Source: an uncultured Anaerolineae bacterium | Lineage (GTDB): Bacteria > Chloroflexota > Anaerolineae > Anaerolineales > Villigracilaceae | Length of the DNA stretch: 40,816 nt | Assembly: GCA_903908605.1 (NCBI GenBank) | Contig: CAIVSQ010000612.1 | Coordinates: forward strand, 1-40,816 | Direction: 5' to 3' | In this document: in pieces, positions 32,654 to 40,395 of the stretch | Layout of the letters: every line of letters begins with the position of its first letter | Position numbering within the stretch: position 1 is the stretch's first letter | Notes under the pieces: model-generated | Seen by the model: only the letters and a program-made list of their open reading frames with translations | Told to the model about the DNA's origin: nothing | Database searches by the model: none | Position numbers and translations under genes: made by a program

Positions 32654-33886
32654 TTATTCGGAGCGCAGGGCCTCCATGGGGTGCAGGTTGGCGGCGCGAA
32701 ATGCCGGGTAGATGCCGAAGAACAGGCCAATGGCCATTGAGAAGAAGAAGGATAGCAGTACCGAGCTGATGGTGATGACGGCGGTGATCAGCCCGAGGGC
32801 GGTGACCACCCAGGCGATGGCTGCGCCCAGAAGGATGCCGATGATGCCACCGCTGACGCTGAGGGTCATGGTCTCGACCAGGAACTGGAAGAGGATCTGA
32901 TCCTTGCGAGCGCCAACTGCTTTGCGCAGGCCGATCTCGCGGGTGCGTTCGCTGACCGAGACAAGGGTGATGTTCATGATGCCGATGCCGCCGACCAGCA
33001 GGGAGAGGGCGGCGATGGCGCCCAGGAAGGTGGTGAGGGTGGTGGTGACGCTGGTGAGGGTTTCGAGCAGGGCGGCCTGGTTGGAGATGCGGAAGTCATC
33101 GTCATCATCCGTGGCCAGGTGGTGCTGGTGACGCATAACGAAGGTGATTTGGGTGGAGACCGAGTCGACTGAATCTGAGCTGATGGCTGAGACGGCGATG
33201 GCGCTGACGATCTTCTCGCCGTTGCGGAGTGCATTGGCGCCGAATAGCCGGGTGTAGCCGGTTTCAAGTGGGACGAGCACCAGGTCATCCTGGTTGTCAA
33301 AGCCGGTGGAGCCTTTGGAGGCCAGCACGCCGACGACGGTGAAGGAGACGTTGTTGATCTTGATGGTTTGGCCGAGAGCCGTGTTGGTGCCAAAGAAGGT
33401 TTCGGCGGTGGTAGCGCCAATGACGGCTACCTTGTTGAGCTTGGTGCGGTCGTTGGCGGTGATGCCACGGCCGGTATCGACCTCGTAGGTGTGGACGGGG
33501 ATATAGTCCTGGGTGACGCCGATGACCGAGGTGCTGGCGCTGGTGGTACCGGCAGTGATGGTGTAGTTGGCCTGGTAAGCAGGCGCAATGCCGGCCACCT
33601 CGGTCAGCGTGCCGGAGAGGGCCTGGTAATCTTTATAGGTCAGGTAGGTTTGGGCCATCATTTCGCCGGGGGAGGGTCGCTGCGAACGACCGGCCTGGAT
33701 GTTGAGCAGGTTGGAGCCGTTGCCTTCAATGCGGCTGGTGATGCTGCTGGTAGCGCCGTTGCCGATGGCCATCAGGGCCACCACGGCTGCCACACCGATG
33801 ACGATGCCCAGGATGGTCAGGGCAGAGCGCAGTTTGTTGGACATTAACCCGCGCAAGGCGGTGAGAAAATTTTGTGTGAGCAGCAT
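32654..33886 (-). CDS. ABC transporter permease, MacB/FtsX type
   Basis: 410 residues. One N-terminal helix (SALTILGIVIGVAAVVALMA) is followed by a large extracytoplasmic MacB_PCD domain (about 45-255) and three C-terminal FtsX helices (about 285-400), beginning with GGIGIMNITLVSVSERTREIGLRKAVGA, the conserved coupling region. The protein ends FRAANLHPMEALRSE, the typical family terminus. This is the non-canonical, mechanotransmission type of ABC transporter, which works with a separate ATPase and an HlyD-like adaptor, both encoded just upstream in the same operon. Such tripartite pumps export peptides, antibiotics or lipoproteins. No outer-membrane TolC is nearby. Confidence 0.95.
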   Translation of the reverse strand: MLLTQNFLTALRGLMSNKLRSALTILGIVIGVAAVVALMAIGNGATSSITSRIEGNGSNLLNIQAGRSQRPSPGEMMAQTYLTYKDYQALSGTLTEVAGIAPAYQANYTITAGTTSASTSVIGVTQDYIPVHTYEVDTGRGITANDRTKLNKVAVIGATTAETFFGTNTALGQTIKINNVSFTVVGVLASKGSTGFDNQDDLVLVPLETGYTRLFGANALRNGEKIVSAIAVSAISSDSVDSVSTQITFVMRHQHHLATDDDDDFRISNQAALLETLTSVTTTLTTFLGAIAALSLLVGGIGIMNITLVSVSERTREIGLRKAVGARKDQILFQFLVETMTLSVSGGIIGILLGAAIAWVVTALGLITAVITISSVLLSFFFSMAIGLFFGIYPAFRAANLHPMEALRSE

Positions 33887-33900
33887 GGCTGCCTCCGGGT

Positions 33901-34623
33901 TCAGGCCTCCGCTTCGGGGCGGGGCGTACCCGCCTTGAGCGGGTTGGGGTTGATGGTATCGGATACAATGCGTCCATCCGCCAGGCGGATGATGCGGTCG
34001 GTGTGGCGGGCGACGAAGGAGTCATGGGTGACCATGATGACGGTCTGGCCGAAGTCGCGGTGCAGAGTCTGGAAGAGATCGATGATCTCGGCGCCGGTCT
34101 TGCTATCCAGCGCGCCGGTTGGCTCGTCGGCGATCAGGATGGAGGGGTCATTGACCAGGGCGCGGGCGATGGCGACACGCTGCTGCTGCCCGCCGGAAAG
34201 CTCGGATGGGTGGTGGTTTTTGCGTTCGCCCAACCCGACCATCTCGAGGGCGTGGTCGGCCTTCTGGCGGGATTGACGGCCGTTCAGCCTGGTGTAACTG
34301 AGCGGCAGGAGCACATTTTCGAGGGCGCTGGTGCGTGAGAGCAGGTTGAACTGTTGGAAGACAAAGCCGATTTTGTGGTTGCGGATATCGGCAAGCTGGC
34401 TATCGTTCATAGTTTCAACTGGCAGGCTGTCCAGCAGATAAGAGCCGGTGGAGGGCACATCCAGGCAGCCGACGATCGACATGAGCGTACTTTTGCCTGA
34501 GCCAGAGGGTCCCATGATGGCGACCATTTCTCCATTTTCTATCTTGAGCGAGACACCGTCGAGGGCACGGACTTCGTTTTCGCCCATTTTGAAGACCTTG
34601 GTAACATTCTCAATCTGGATCAT
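33901..34623 (-). CDS. ABC transporter ATPase, MacB/LolD type
   Basis: 240 residues. Walker A is GPSGSGKST (about 38-46), the Q-loop lies in FVFQQFNLL, the signature is LSGGQQQRVAIARAL, and Walker B with the catalytic Glu is ILIADEPTGALDS, followed by VTHDSF with the switch His. The DEPTGALDS pattern and length are typical for LolD/MacB-subfamily ATPases. It powers the permease encoded 14 bp downstream and lies 11 bp after the adaptor gene, with SD AGAGGTGAT. All three genes form one operon on the minus strand. The C-terminal tail (GTPRPEAEA) is short and unstructured. Confidence 0.97.
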   Translation of the reverse strand: MIQIENVTKVFKMGENEVRALDGVSLKIENGEMVAIMGPSGSGKSTLMSIVGCLDVPSTGSYLLDSLPVETMNDSQLADIRNHKIGFVFQQFNLLSRTSALENVLLPLSYTRLNGRQSRQKADHALEMVGLGERKNHHPSELSGGQQQRVAIARALVNDPSILIADEPTGALDSKTGAEIIDLFQTLHRDFGQTVIMVTHDSFVARHTDRIIRLADGRIVSDTINPNPLKAGTPRPEAEA

Positions 34624-34634
34624 GACATCACCTC

Positions 34635-36080
34635 TTAGAGACCGCCACCAGGGCCGCCGCCGGGAATCTGCAGGCCGCCACCGGAGTTATTGGATTTGGA
34701 AGAGCTGCTGGAACTGCTGGATGCGGTGGTGAGCTGAACGAGGTCGCCTTCTTTCAAGTCGCCGGAGGCCGGGAGGGTTACCTGGCTGCCGGAGAGATCG
34801 CCGCTCTGCACATCCACACGGCGGGTGTTGCCATCGGCGTTGACCACCAGGACGTACTCGCCCTTGGTGTCGCTCTGGATGGCTGCGACAGGCACGGCCA
34901 GCACTGTGTGTGGTTCGCTGGTGTACAATATTACGTTGGTAGTGGCGCCAAAACGCACTGGTTCGGTGGTGGGGTCGAGACCGATGGTGACGGTGTACTT
35001 GACCAGGCCGTTGACGGTGCTGCCGATGGCGCTGATCACCGCGACCTTGCCGGTCAGGGTGACGCCGGGCAGCAGGTCCATGCTGATTTCGGCCTTATCG
35101 CCCTGGGTGACAGCGGCGATGCTGGTTTCATCCACCATGGTTTCGACCTTGAGGGTGGCGCGATTGACGATTTCAAAGGCGGCGGAGCCGTTGTTGACCG
35201 GGTTGCCAGCGGCGGTCTGGACGGTCAGGATTTCACCATCGAAGGGTGCGATGATCTTCATGCTGTCAATGGTGGCCTGGGCGGCTTGCATGCGGGCCTT
35301 GGCGGCAGCCAGGTCAACGGGATCGGGGCCGTTTTTGAGCAGCTCATATTCGCGTTGGGCGTCGGCCAGGGTGGCCTTGGCACTGGAGAGGGTGGCGGCG
35401 GCTAGATCGGCATCGATGCTGGTTGGGTCACCGACGTACCAGTTATAGGTGGCTTGCAGTTCATTCAGGTTGAGCTGGGCGTTGGTGAGGGCCAATTCGG
35501 CGGCGGTTTTGTTGGGGTCACCATCGGGCTTGCGTTGCAGCAGGCGGTAGCGGTCTGATGCCATGGCGACGGCGCGCTTGGCCTGGGTGATTTGGGCTTC
35601 GGTGTTGTTGATCAGGGCGTCGCTGGCACGTGGGAAGTTGAGACTATCATATTCCTTCTGCGCGTCGCTGACGGTCTGTTCGGCATTGGCGACGGCCAGT
35701 TGGGCAGTGGCCAGGGCAGCCTGCGAGTTGAGCAGGTCATCCAGGTCACGTTGGGCGCTGGCCAGGTCAGATTGGGCCGTAATAATGGAGGAGGGCACAC
35801 TGTCCTCGCCCAGGATGGCCAGCACATCGCCAGCTTTGACGATATCGCCGGCCTTGACGTTGACCTGGGCCACGGTGCCGCTGGTGTTCCATGTGAGGGA
35901 GCTGAGTTGGTCGGCACCCAGGTTGCCGGAGGTGGAGATCGAGTCGGTCACTTCGATGGCGCTGACTGTGCCGGTGCCGGTATCGGTGGCGGCGTTGGCA
36001 TTGGCGCCGGCGCAAGCGCTCAGCAGTAACATGGAAAGAGCAAACAGGGTAATCCATTTGATAAGCAGCTGGTTTTTCAT
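34635..36080 (-). CDS. HlyD-family efflux adaptor lipoprotein
   Basis: 481 residues, SD AAAGGA before the ATG. The signal peptide ends in lipobox LSAC (Cys23), so it is anchored outside by lipid. A biotinyl-lipoyl-like domain opens with GTVAQVNVKAGDIVKAGDVL. A long coiled-coil hairpin (about 100-260) carries many Ala/Gln/Leu heptads. The second lipoyl half (PFDGEILTVQTAAGNPV) and beta-barrel parts follow, with a Ser/Gly-rich tail ending GGPGGGL. Adaptors of this type join the MacB permease to the outside. The long hairpin is odd for a cell without a clear outer-membrane partner in the window. It is the first gene of the efflux operon and diverges from the two-component system at 36306. Confidence 0.93.
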   Translation of the reverse strand: MKNQLLIKWITLFALSMLLLSACAGANANAATDTGTGTVSAIEVTDSISTSGNLGADQLSSLTWNTSGTVAQVNVKAGDIVKAGDVLAILGEDSVPSSIITAQSDLASAQRDLDDLLNSQAALATAQLAVANAEQTVSDAQKEYDSLNFPRASDALINNTEAQITQAKRAVAMASDRYRLLQRKPDGDPNKTAAELALTNAQLNLNELQATYNWYVGDPTSIDADLAAATLSSAKATLADAQREYELLKNGPDPVDLAAAKARMQAAQATIDSMKIIAPFDGEILTVQTAAGNPVNNGSAAFEIVNRATLKVETMVDETSIAAVTQGDKAEISMDLLPGVTLTGKVAVISAIGSTVNGLVKYTVTIGLDPTTEPVRFGATTNVILYTSEPHTVLAVPVAAIQSDTKGEYVLVVNADGNTRRVDVQSGDLSGSQVTLPASGDLKEGDLVQLTTASSSSSSSSKSNNSGGGLQIPGGGPGGGL

Positions 36081-36175
36081 ATAATTGTCCTTTGAATGGT
36101 TTGATTTCTATTTTGTTGTTGCCGATAAAATGATTTGTGAAAACTGTAACAACCATCCTCATTCTAGGATTCATT

Positions 36176-36256
36176 CCTGTGAGCAAGCCATGAGAAAGCT
36201 GTGAAAGAGCTGTGAGAGTTATGTGGAAGTTGTGTTTTCACAGCCTGTTCACAGCT
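36176..36256. promoter_or_regulatory. Five 11-bp direct repeats plus two inverted copies: candidate OmpR-type operator
   Basis: Consecutive 11-mers from 36176: CCTGTGAGCAA, GCCATGAGAAA, GCTGTGAAAGA, GCTGTGAGAGT, TATGTGGAAGT (to 36230). Then TTTTCACAGCC and TGTTCACAGCT (36235-36256) carry the core reversed. The shared core is GCTGTGA. An 11-bp period is the geometry of OmpR/PhoB-family direct-repeat sites (as in the Pho box). The site lies in the divergent gap between the adaptor gene and the OmpR-type regulator gene and could control both. Confidence 0.7.
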
Positions 36257-36305
36257 GCGCGGTATAAGATTGACCTTATAAGAAAGAAATCAAAAGGTGG
36301 AACCC

Positions 36306-36983
36306 ATGCATACTGTCCTGGTGGTCGATGACGATCAAAAACTACTCAAAATGCTCCAGCGCACGCTGGTTTACGAAAATCTAAATGTATTGACGGCGAA
36401 CAATGGTGAAGAAGCCCTGCCGTTGATCGATGCGCACAAACCCGACTTGCTGATTGTGGACTGGATGATGCCCAAAATGGACGGGGTGACATTGATCCGC
36501 CACCTGCGAGCCGACCGGAACAAGCTGCTGGTATTGATGCTGACGGCGCGCGATGCGATTGAAAACCGGGTGGATGGACTGGAGAGCGGAGCGGATGACT
36601 ACCTGGTGAAACCCTTTGCCCCGGCCGAACTGGTGGCGCGTGTGCATGCCATGCTGCGACGGGTGGAACCCAAGCCCGAAAGCCAGGCGGTCAGCTACCT
36701 GGATGTCAGCCTGGACCCGGCCACGCGCGAGGCCCGGCGCGGCGAGAACAACCTGGCGCTGACCCTGACAGAATTTAACCTGCTGCACCTGCTGCTGCGT
36801 CACCCGCGCCAGGTGCTGGAGCGCGGGCAGATCTTAAGTGATGTGTGGGGCTACGATTTCGGCGGCGACGATAACGTGCTGGAGATTTACATTGGGTACC
36901 TGCGCAAGAAGTTGGAACAAAACGGCGGCTCGCGCCTGATCCACACCGTGCGTGGGGTCGGTTACGTGCTGCGCGAGGAGTAG
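36306..36983 (+). CDS. Response regulator, OmpR/PhoB family
   Basis: 225 residues from the ATG at 36306, with AAAGGTGG 5 nt upstream; an in-frame GTG at 36297 is less likely. The receiver domain has VVDDD at the start, Asp52 (LLIVDWMMP), and KPFAP with the conserved Lys. The C-terminal winged helix is recognisable in ARRGENNLALTLTEFNLLHL, RGQILSDVWGYDF and the closing IHTVRGVGYVLREE. It is followed 3 bp later by its sensor kinase. It is divergent from the MacB efflux operon, with the 11-bp repeats between, so it probably regulates that pump and itself, as in many antimicrobial-peptide or envelope-stress systems. Confidence 0.96.
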   Translation: MHTVLVVDDDQKLLKMLQRTLVYENLNVLTANNGEEALPLIDAHKPDLLIVDWMMPKMDGVTLIRHLRADRNKLLVLMLTARDAIENRVDGLESGADDYLVKPFAPAELVARVHAMLRRVEPKPESQAVSYLDVSLDPATREARRGENNLALTLTEFNLLHLLLRHPRQVLERGQILSDVWGYDFGGDDNVLEIYIGYLRKKLEQNGGSRLIHTVRGVGYVLREE

Positions 36984-36986
36984 GCC

Positions 36987-38417
36987 ATGTCAATTCGATT
37001 GCGATTTACCCTGCTGTATAACGCCATCCTGGCGCTGACCCTGCTGATTTTTGGGGTGGCGCTCTATTCGGTCCAATCACATACCACTTTTGATGCGCTG
37101 AAACAGGATCTGATTCGCACCAATACGGCGGTATCGGACTTGGTGCTGCGCTCGCCGGACAATCCTGGTTCGGCGATGAAGCCAGCGGAGCAAGTGCCTC
37201 CCAAGCCTTTCGAGCACCTGCCTGAAGATCAAAATCTGCGCAAGCTGCCGGAGCGCGAAATCGTGCGCATCCTGGATGTAAATGGCGTGCTGGTGGCCAA
37301 CCCATTTGGGCGCACGGTCGGCGATCTGCCGTTGAGTGCTGCCAGCCTGAGCACGCTGCAAGCCCAGAAGGACCTGTGGGAGCCGGGTAGCTATAATGAT
37401 CAGCGTGTGTTGGTGTTCAGTCACCCGGTGGTTGCGGATGGCAAGGTCATTTATATTGTGCAGGTGGCACGTTCGTTGGATGAACAGGAACGCGGCCTGA
37501 ATATTCTGGCGACCACCCTGCTGGTGGCCAGCCTGTTGATGGTGCTGGTGGCCTTTGGGGTGGGCTGGCTCTTCTCGGGTTTGATGTTGAATCCGATTAC
37601 GCGCATTACACAGACGGCCCGCACGATTGGCGAGGAGCGCGATTTTACCCGGCGGGTGGAGTACAGCGGCCCGCAGGATGAGGTTGGGCAGTTGGCCACC
37701 ACCTTTAATAGCATGCTGGCGCGCCTGGAAGATGCCTACCGGCAGTTATCGCACTCGCTGGAGATGCAGCGCGATTTTGTGGCGGATGTCTCGCACGAGC
37801 TGCGCACGCCGCTAACCACCCTGCGGGGCAATGTGGGCTTGCTGCGGCGCACGCCGCCGCTGCCGGCTGAGGATCGCGCCGATATATTGTCGGATATGAC
37901 CGAGGAGAGCGACCGGATGATCCGGTTGGTGAACGATCTGCTGGTGCTGGCCCGCGCGGATGCCGGGCGCAGCCTTGCGCGTGAGCCTTTTGCGCTGGGG
38001 CCGGTGTTGGAAGAGTGCGCCCGCCAGGCGCGCCAGTTGGATGCCAACCGCCAGATTGAGGTGCAGGCCGGTGAATTTGCGCTGATTGGTGATCGCGATG
38101 CACTCAAGCAGGTGCTGCTGATTGCGCTGGATAATGCGCTGAAACATTCCAGCGGGGCTGTGCTGGTGGGGGCGCTGCGCAGGGGTGGGCTGCTGGAGGT
38201 GTTTGTGAAGGATGAGGGCGAGGGGATTGCGGCTGAAAAGCTGGCGCATATTTTTGACCGCTTCTATCGCGGCGAGGATGCGGCTACCATTCCCGGTTTT
38301 GGGCTGGGGCTGCCGATTGCCAAGTCGTTGGTAGTGGCGATGGGCGGTGAGATTGAGATGCTGAGCGAGCCTGGGCGGGGCAGTACGCTGCGTATGAATT
38401 TCCCGGCGTTGGATTGA
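36987..38417 (+). CDS. Sensor histidine kinase (HAMP-HisKA-HATPase_c)
   Basis: 476 residues. Two membrane helices (about 8-30 and 172-200) frame a sensing domain of about 140 residues outside the cell. A HAMP linker (LNPITRITQTARTI) follows. HisKA carries DVSHELRTPLTTLRGN with His270. The ATPase domain shows an N-box (IALDNALKHS), G1 (DEGEGI), the FDRFYRGEDA segment and G2 (GFGLGLPIAKSLV). It is the cognate partner of the OmpR-type regulator 3 bp upstream. The ligand is unknown; the adjacent efflux operon suggests an antibiotic or a peptide. The region after its stop contains the repeated hairpin element rather than a standard terminator. Confidence 0.96.
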   Translation: MSIRLRFTLLYNAILALTLLIFGVALYSVQSHTTFDALKQDLIRTNTAVSDLVLRSPDNPGSAMKPAEQVPPKPFEHLPEDQNLRKLPEREIVRILDVNGVLVANPFGRTVGDLPLSAASLSTLQAQKDLWEPGSYNDQRVLVFSHPVVADGKVIYIVQVARSLDEQERGLNILATTLLVASLLMVLVAFGVGWLFSGLMLNPITRITQTARTIGEERDFTRRVEYSGPQDEVGQLATTFNSMLARLEDAYRQLSHSLEMQRDFVADVSHELRTPLTTLRGNVGLLRRTPPLPAEDRADILSDMTEESDRMIRLVNDLLVLARADAGRSLAREPFALGPVLEECARQARQLDANRQIEVQAGEFALIGDRDALKQVLLIALDNALKHSSGAVLVGALRRGGLLEVFVKDEGEGIAAEKLAHIFDRFYRGEDAATIPGFGLGLPIAKSLVVAMGGEIEMLSEPGRGSTLRMNFPALD

Positions 38418-38426
38418 GGGTAACGC

Positions 38427-38573
38427 CCTGGCGGCGCGCGATGCGGGGGTTGGGTGGGGCAACGGTTTGGCCCGCGCGCGAAGAATATATTTTTGTGAAT
38501 TTTTTCGCGGAAAGGCATCGCGAAAAAATTCACTTGCGGTAACCCCAGCCGCTGAGCAGCGGCCGGGGGAGGC
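38427..38573. ncRNA. Duplicated hairpin element, copy 1
   Basis: About 147 bp, repeated with changes at 38597-38745. Three hairpins are visible: CGCGCG (38435-38440) with CGCGCG (38475-38480) around a G-rich loop; GTGAATTTTTTCGCG (38495-38509) with CGCGAAAAAATTCAC (38519-38533), a perfect 15-bp stem with a 9-nt loop; and CCCCAGCCGCT with AGCGGCCGGGG (38543-38568). No reading frame is conserved between copies. It may be a structured RNA or a small palindromic mobile repeat; which strand is functional is unknown. Confidence 0.6.
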
Positions 38574-38596
38574 AGTCTTCCTGCGTGGTCATATTA

Positions 38597-38745
38597 CCTG
38601 GTGGCGCGCGATGCGGGGTTTTGATGGAGCAGCGGTTTGGCCCGCGCGCGAAGAATATATTTTTTTGTGAATAATTTCGCGGAAATGCTTCGCGAAATTA
38701 TTCACTTGCGGTAACCTCGGCCGCTGAACAGAGGCCGGGGGGTGG
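38597..38745. ncRNA. Duplicated hairpin element, copy 2
   Basis: The same three hairpins as copy 1, offset by about 170 bp. The central stem is GTGAATAATTTCGCG (38667-38681) with CGCGAAATTATTCAC (38691-38705). Two T-A pairs of copy 1 are A-T pairs here, changed on both arms, so pairing is preserved. The final hairpin keeps its outer pairs but has one mismatch in the stem. Linker sequences GGTTTGGCCCGCGCGCGAAG and ACTTGCGGTAACC are the same in both. The following gene starts 128 bp later. Confidence 0.6.
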
Positions 38746-38873
38746 CAATGGCGGTGTTGGTTAATGAGAGGGTGATTATGTTTTTGTGAGAGTGCACGCT
38801 GGCTGCACTTGGGCGAGGTAGAATGGGGAGTGTGCGAATTTGTTTGATGGATTGATTGAGAGGAGGAACCCCT

Positions 38874-39173
38874 ATGCAACGTGATGTTGAAATCTTTATC
38901 AGGCAACCGGGCGAGGTGGCGGAGATGCACTGCCGGGTGTGCGGAGCGCTGTGCGAGGTCCGGCGGGATGTGATGGGCCCGACCAGCTTTGGGGCGTCGA
39001 TGGCCAGAATTAAGAAGGCTCATGATGTCTTTCAGTGCCCGAATGCCGCGCAGGATTGGCATGGGCAGGCGACTGAGCTGCTGCAGGCGATGGAGGATTC
39101 ACCCAGCAAGCGCCTGGTTGAATTGATGAGGCTGGACCTGCAGGACCTGCTGCGCGAACATGGGCCGGGATAA
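38874..39173 (+). CDS. Small Cys-containing hypothetical protein
   Basis: 99 residues from the ATG at 38874 with AGAGGAGG close upstream. It starts MQRDVEIFIRQPGEVAE and then has CRVCGALCEVRRDV (a CxxC plus a nearby Cys) and, further on, HDVFQCPNAAQDWHGQ, so four Cys and two His could bind a zinc ion. The C-terminal 40 residues are helical and charged (LVELMRLDLQDLLREHG). No signal peptide is present. I recognise no family. It is a lone gene between the duplicated hairpin element and a convergent terminator. Confidence 0.75.
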   Translation: MQRDVEIFIRQPGEVAEMHCRVCGALCEVRRDVMGPTSFGASMARIKKAHDVFQCPNAAQDWHGQATELLQAMEDSPSKRLVELMRLDLQDLLREHGPG

Positions 39174-39183
39174 GATAAAAAAT

Positions 39184-39218
39184 AAACCCGCCGTGCGCTG
39201 AAAAGCCACGGCGGGTTT
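39184..39218. terminator. Intrinsic terminator between convergent genes
   Basis: AAACCCGCCGTG (39184-39195) and CACGGCGGGTTT (39207-39218) form a perfect 12-bp stem with an 11-nt loop. The best T-tract (TTTATTTTTTATC) is on the minus strand, serving the Nudix fusion gene ending at 39241; on the plus strand the stem's own TTT can serve the small gene ending at 39173. Confidence 0.9.
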
Positions 39219-39240
39219 GCTGTTAATGCGGAGATGGAGT

Positions 39241-40338
39241 TTAGCCGGCCAGCAGCCCTTCGAGATGTTCGATATGGTGTTCGTAGGAGCCGAGCAGAAC
39301 GGCGGAGAGGGGGTAGCCCATCATCCATGCGTAGCGGGTGGCGTCCGAGAGGTCGGCGGGTGGGAGGGATTCGGCCAACTGGAGAAAGTGATGAAAACGC
39401 GCCTGCCACTCGCCTTGGATTTCAGACCAGGGGCGGGAGTGGTTTTCGGCGTAGATGAAGGCGTTGGCCTGGTGCAGTTCTTCGGTCGTTTCGGTATCGA
39501 GGTGTGGGTGGTGCCAGGCGGGCATGGTGGGTTGGCTACCGGTGAGGGCGGCCTCGAGCCGGGCGACCGAAATGATTTGCCAACTGGTCAGGTGAGCGAT
39601 GACATCCTTGATGGAGAGCTGCTCGAAGCGCCCGGGGGCGCAGATTTCGGCCTCGCTAAGGCGCGCGAGCTGGGTCTGCCACTGTTCAAAGACCGTGCGC
39701 AGTTGCTGGATTTGAGTTTCTTTTTCTTGTGAGCCTGTCATGGGGGCCTCCTGGTCTAGTTTATTGAGGTGCAGCAGCAGGCCGACCAGGGTCAGCCCGT
39801 CGCTGATTTGTTTGTTGCGCAACAGGTGCCAGGTTTCGGCTGGGCTGAACCAGCGGATGGATTGGATTTCGTTCGGGTCGATCTGCCCGCTGCGTTCACC
39901 GACCAGGCAGTGTACGACGAACACGTTGAAGTTGGAGATGCCGTTGAGCGGGTTGTAAGCCTGCAACAAACGGTGCGAATGGGTCTGGTAGCCAGTCTCT
40001 TCGAGGACTTCACGAGCGGCGGCAGCCAGGATCGCTTCGCCCGGTTCGATGCCACCGGCGGGCAGCTCCCAGGAGGTGATGCCGGTTGGGTAGCGGGCGA
40101 TACGTTCGAGCAGGATATTGCCGGCCGGGTCTTCCACGATTACGCAGGCGGCGCCGGGGCCAAAATCGACGATGTGGTACTGTTCGAGGATGGTGCCGGT
40201 TGGCAGGGCCACGCGATCGCGGTAGAGGTTGACCCAGCGGCTTTCGTACAGGACGGTGCGAGACAGGCGCTCGGGTCGTTTGTTGGTGTGGTCATCAGCG
40301 GCAGGGGGCAGGTCTGTTTGATTGTCTGAGATTGTCAT
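39241..40338 (-). CDS. Nudix hydrolase fused to a DinB/DfsB-like four-helix domain
   Basis: 365 residues. The Nudix box is complete at residues 95-117: Gly95, Glu101 and then REVLEETGY (Arg109, Glu110, Glu113, Glu114), in an ADP-ribose-pyrophosphatase-like domain (about 25-195). From residue 200 a helical bundle resembles DinB/ClbS-DfsB (DUF1706-type) proteins: LSIKDVIAHLTSWQI, then HHPHLDTETTEELHQANAFI, and GSYEHHIEHLEGLLAG at the end. Met200 (39741) is preceded by AGGAGG (39747-39752) at 5 nt, an excellent start signal inside the frame, so a separate 166-residue protein may also be made. The combination would hydrolyse a nucleoside diphosphate derivative, with an unassigned second activity. 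It may be a recent fusion through loss of a stop codon. Confidence 0.85.
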   Translation of the reverse strand: MTISDNQTDLPPAADDHTNKRPERLSRTVLYESRWVNLYRDRVALPTGTILEQYHIVDFGPGAACVIVEDPAGNILLERIARYPTGITSWELPAGGIEPGEAILAAAAREVLEETGYQTHSHRLLQAYNPLNGISNFNVFVVHCLVGERSGQIDPNEIQSIRWFSPAETWHLLRNKQISDGLTLVGLLLHLNKLDQEAPMTGSQEKETQIQQLRTVFEQWQTQLARLSEAEICAPGRFEQLSIKDVIAHLTSWQIISVARLEAALTGSQPTMPAWHHPHLDTETTEELHQANAFIYAENHSRPWSEIQGEWQARFHHFLQLAESLPPADLSDATRYAWMMGYPLSAVLLGSYEHHIEHLEGLLAG

Positions 40339-40395
40339 GGATGGGTTCCTCGCTGGTATTTTCCGATGGCTTTGATCCCATCCGGTTGGCTGGGG

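Noticed and set aside
34825..36084. Plus-strand frames opposite the HlyD-type adaptor
   Set aside because: The adaptor is well supported by lipobox, lipoyl halves, coiled coil and operon; the opposite frames are repetitive shadows.
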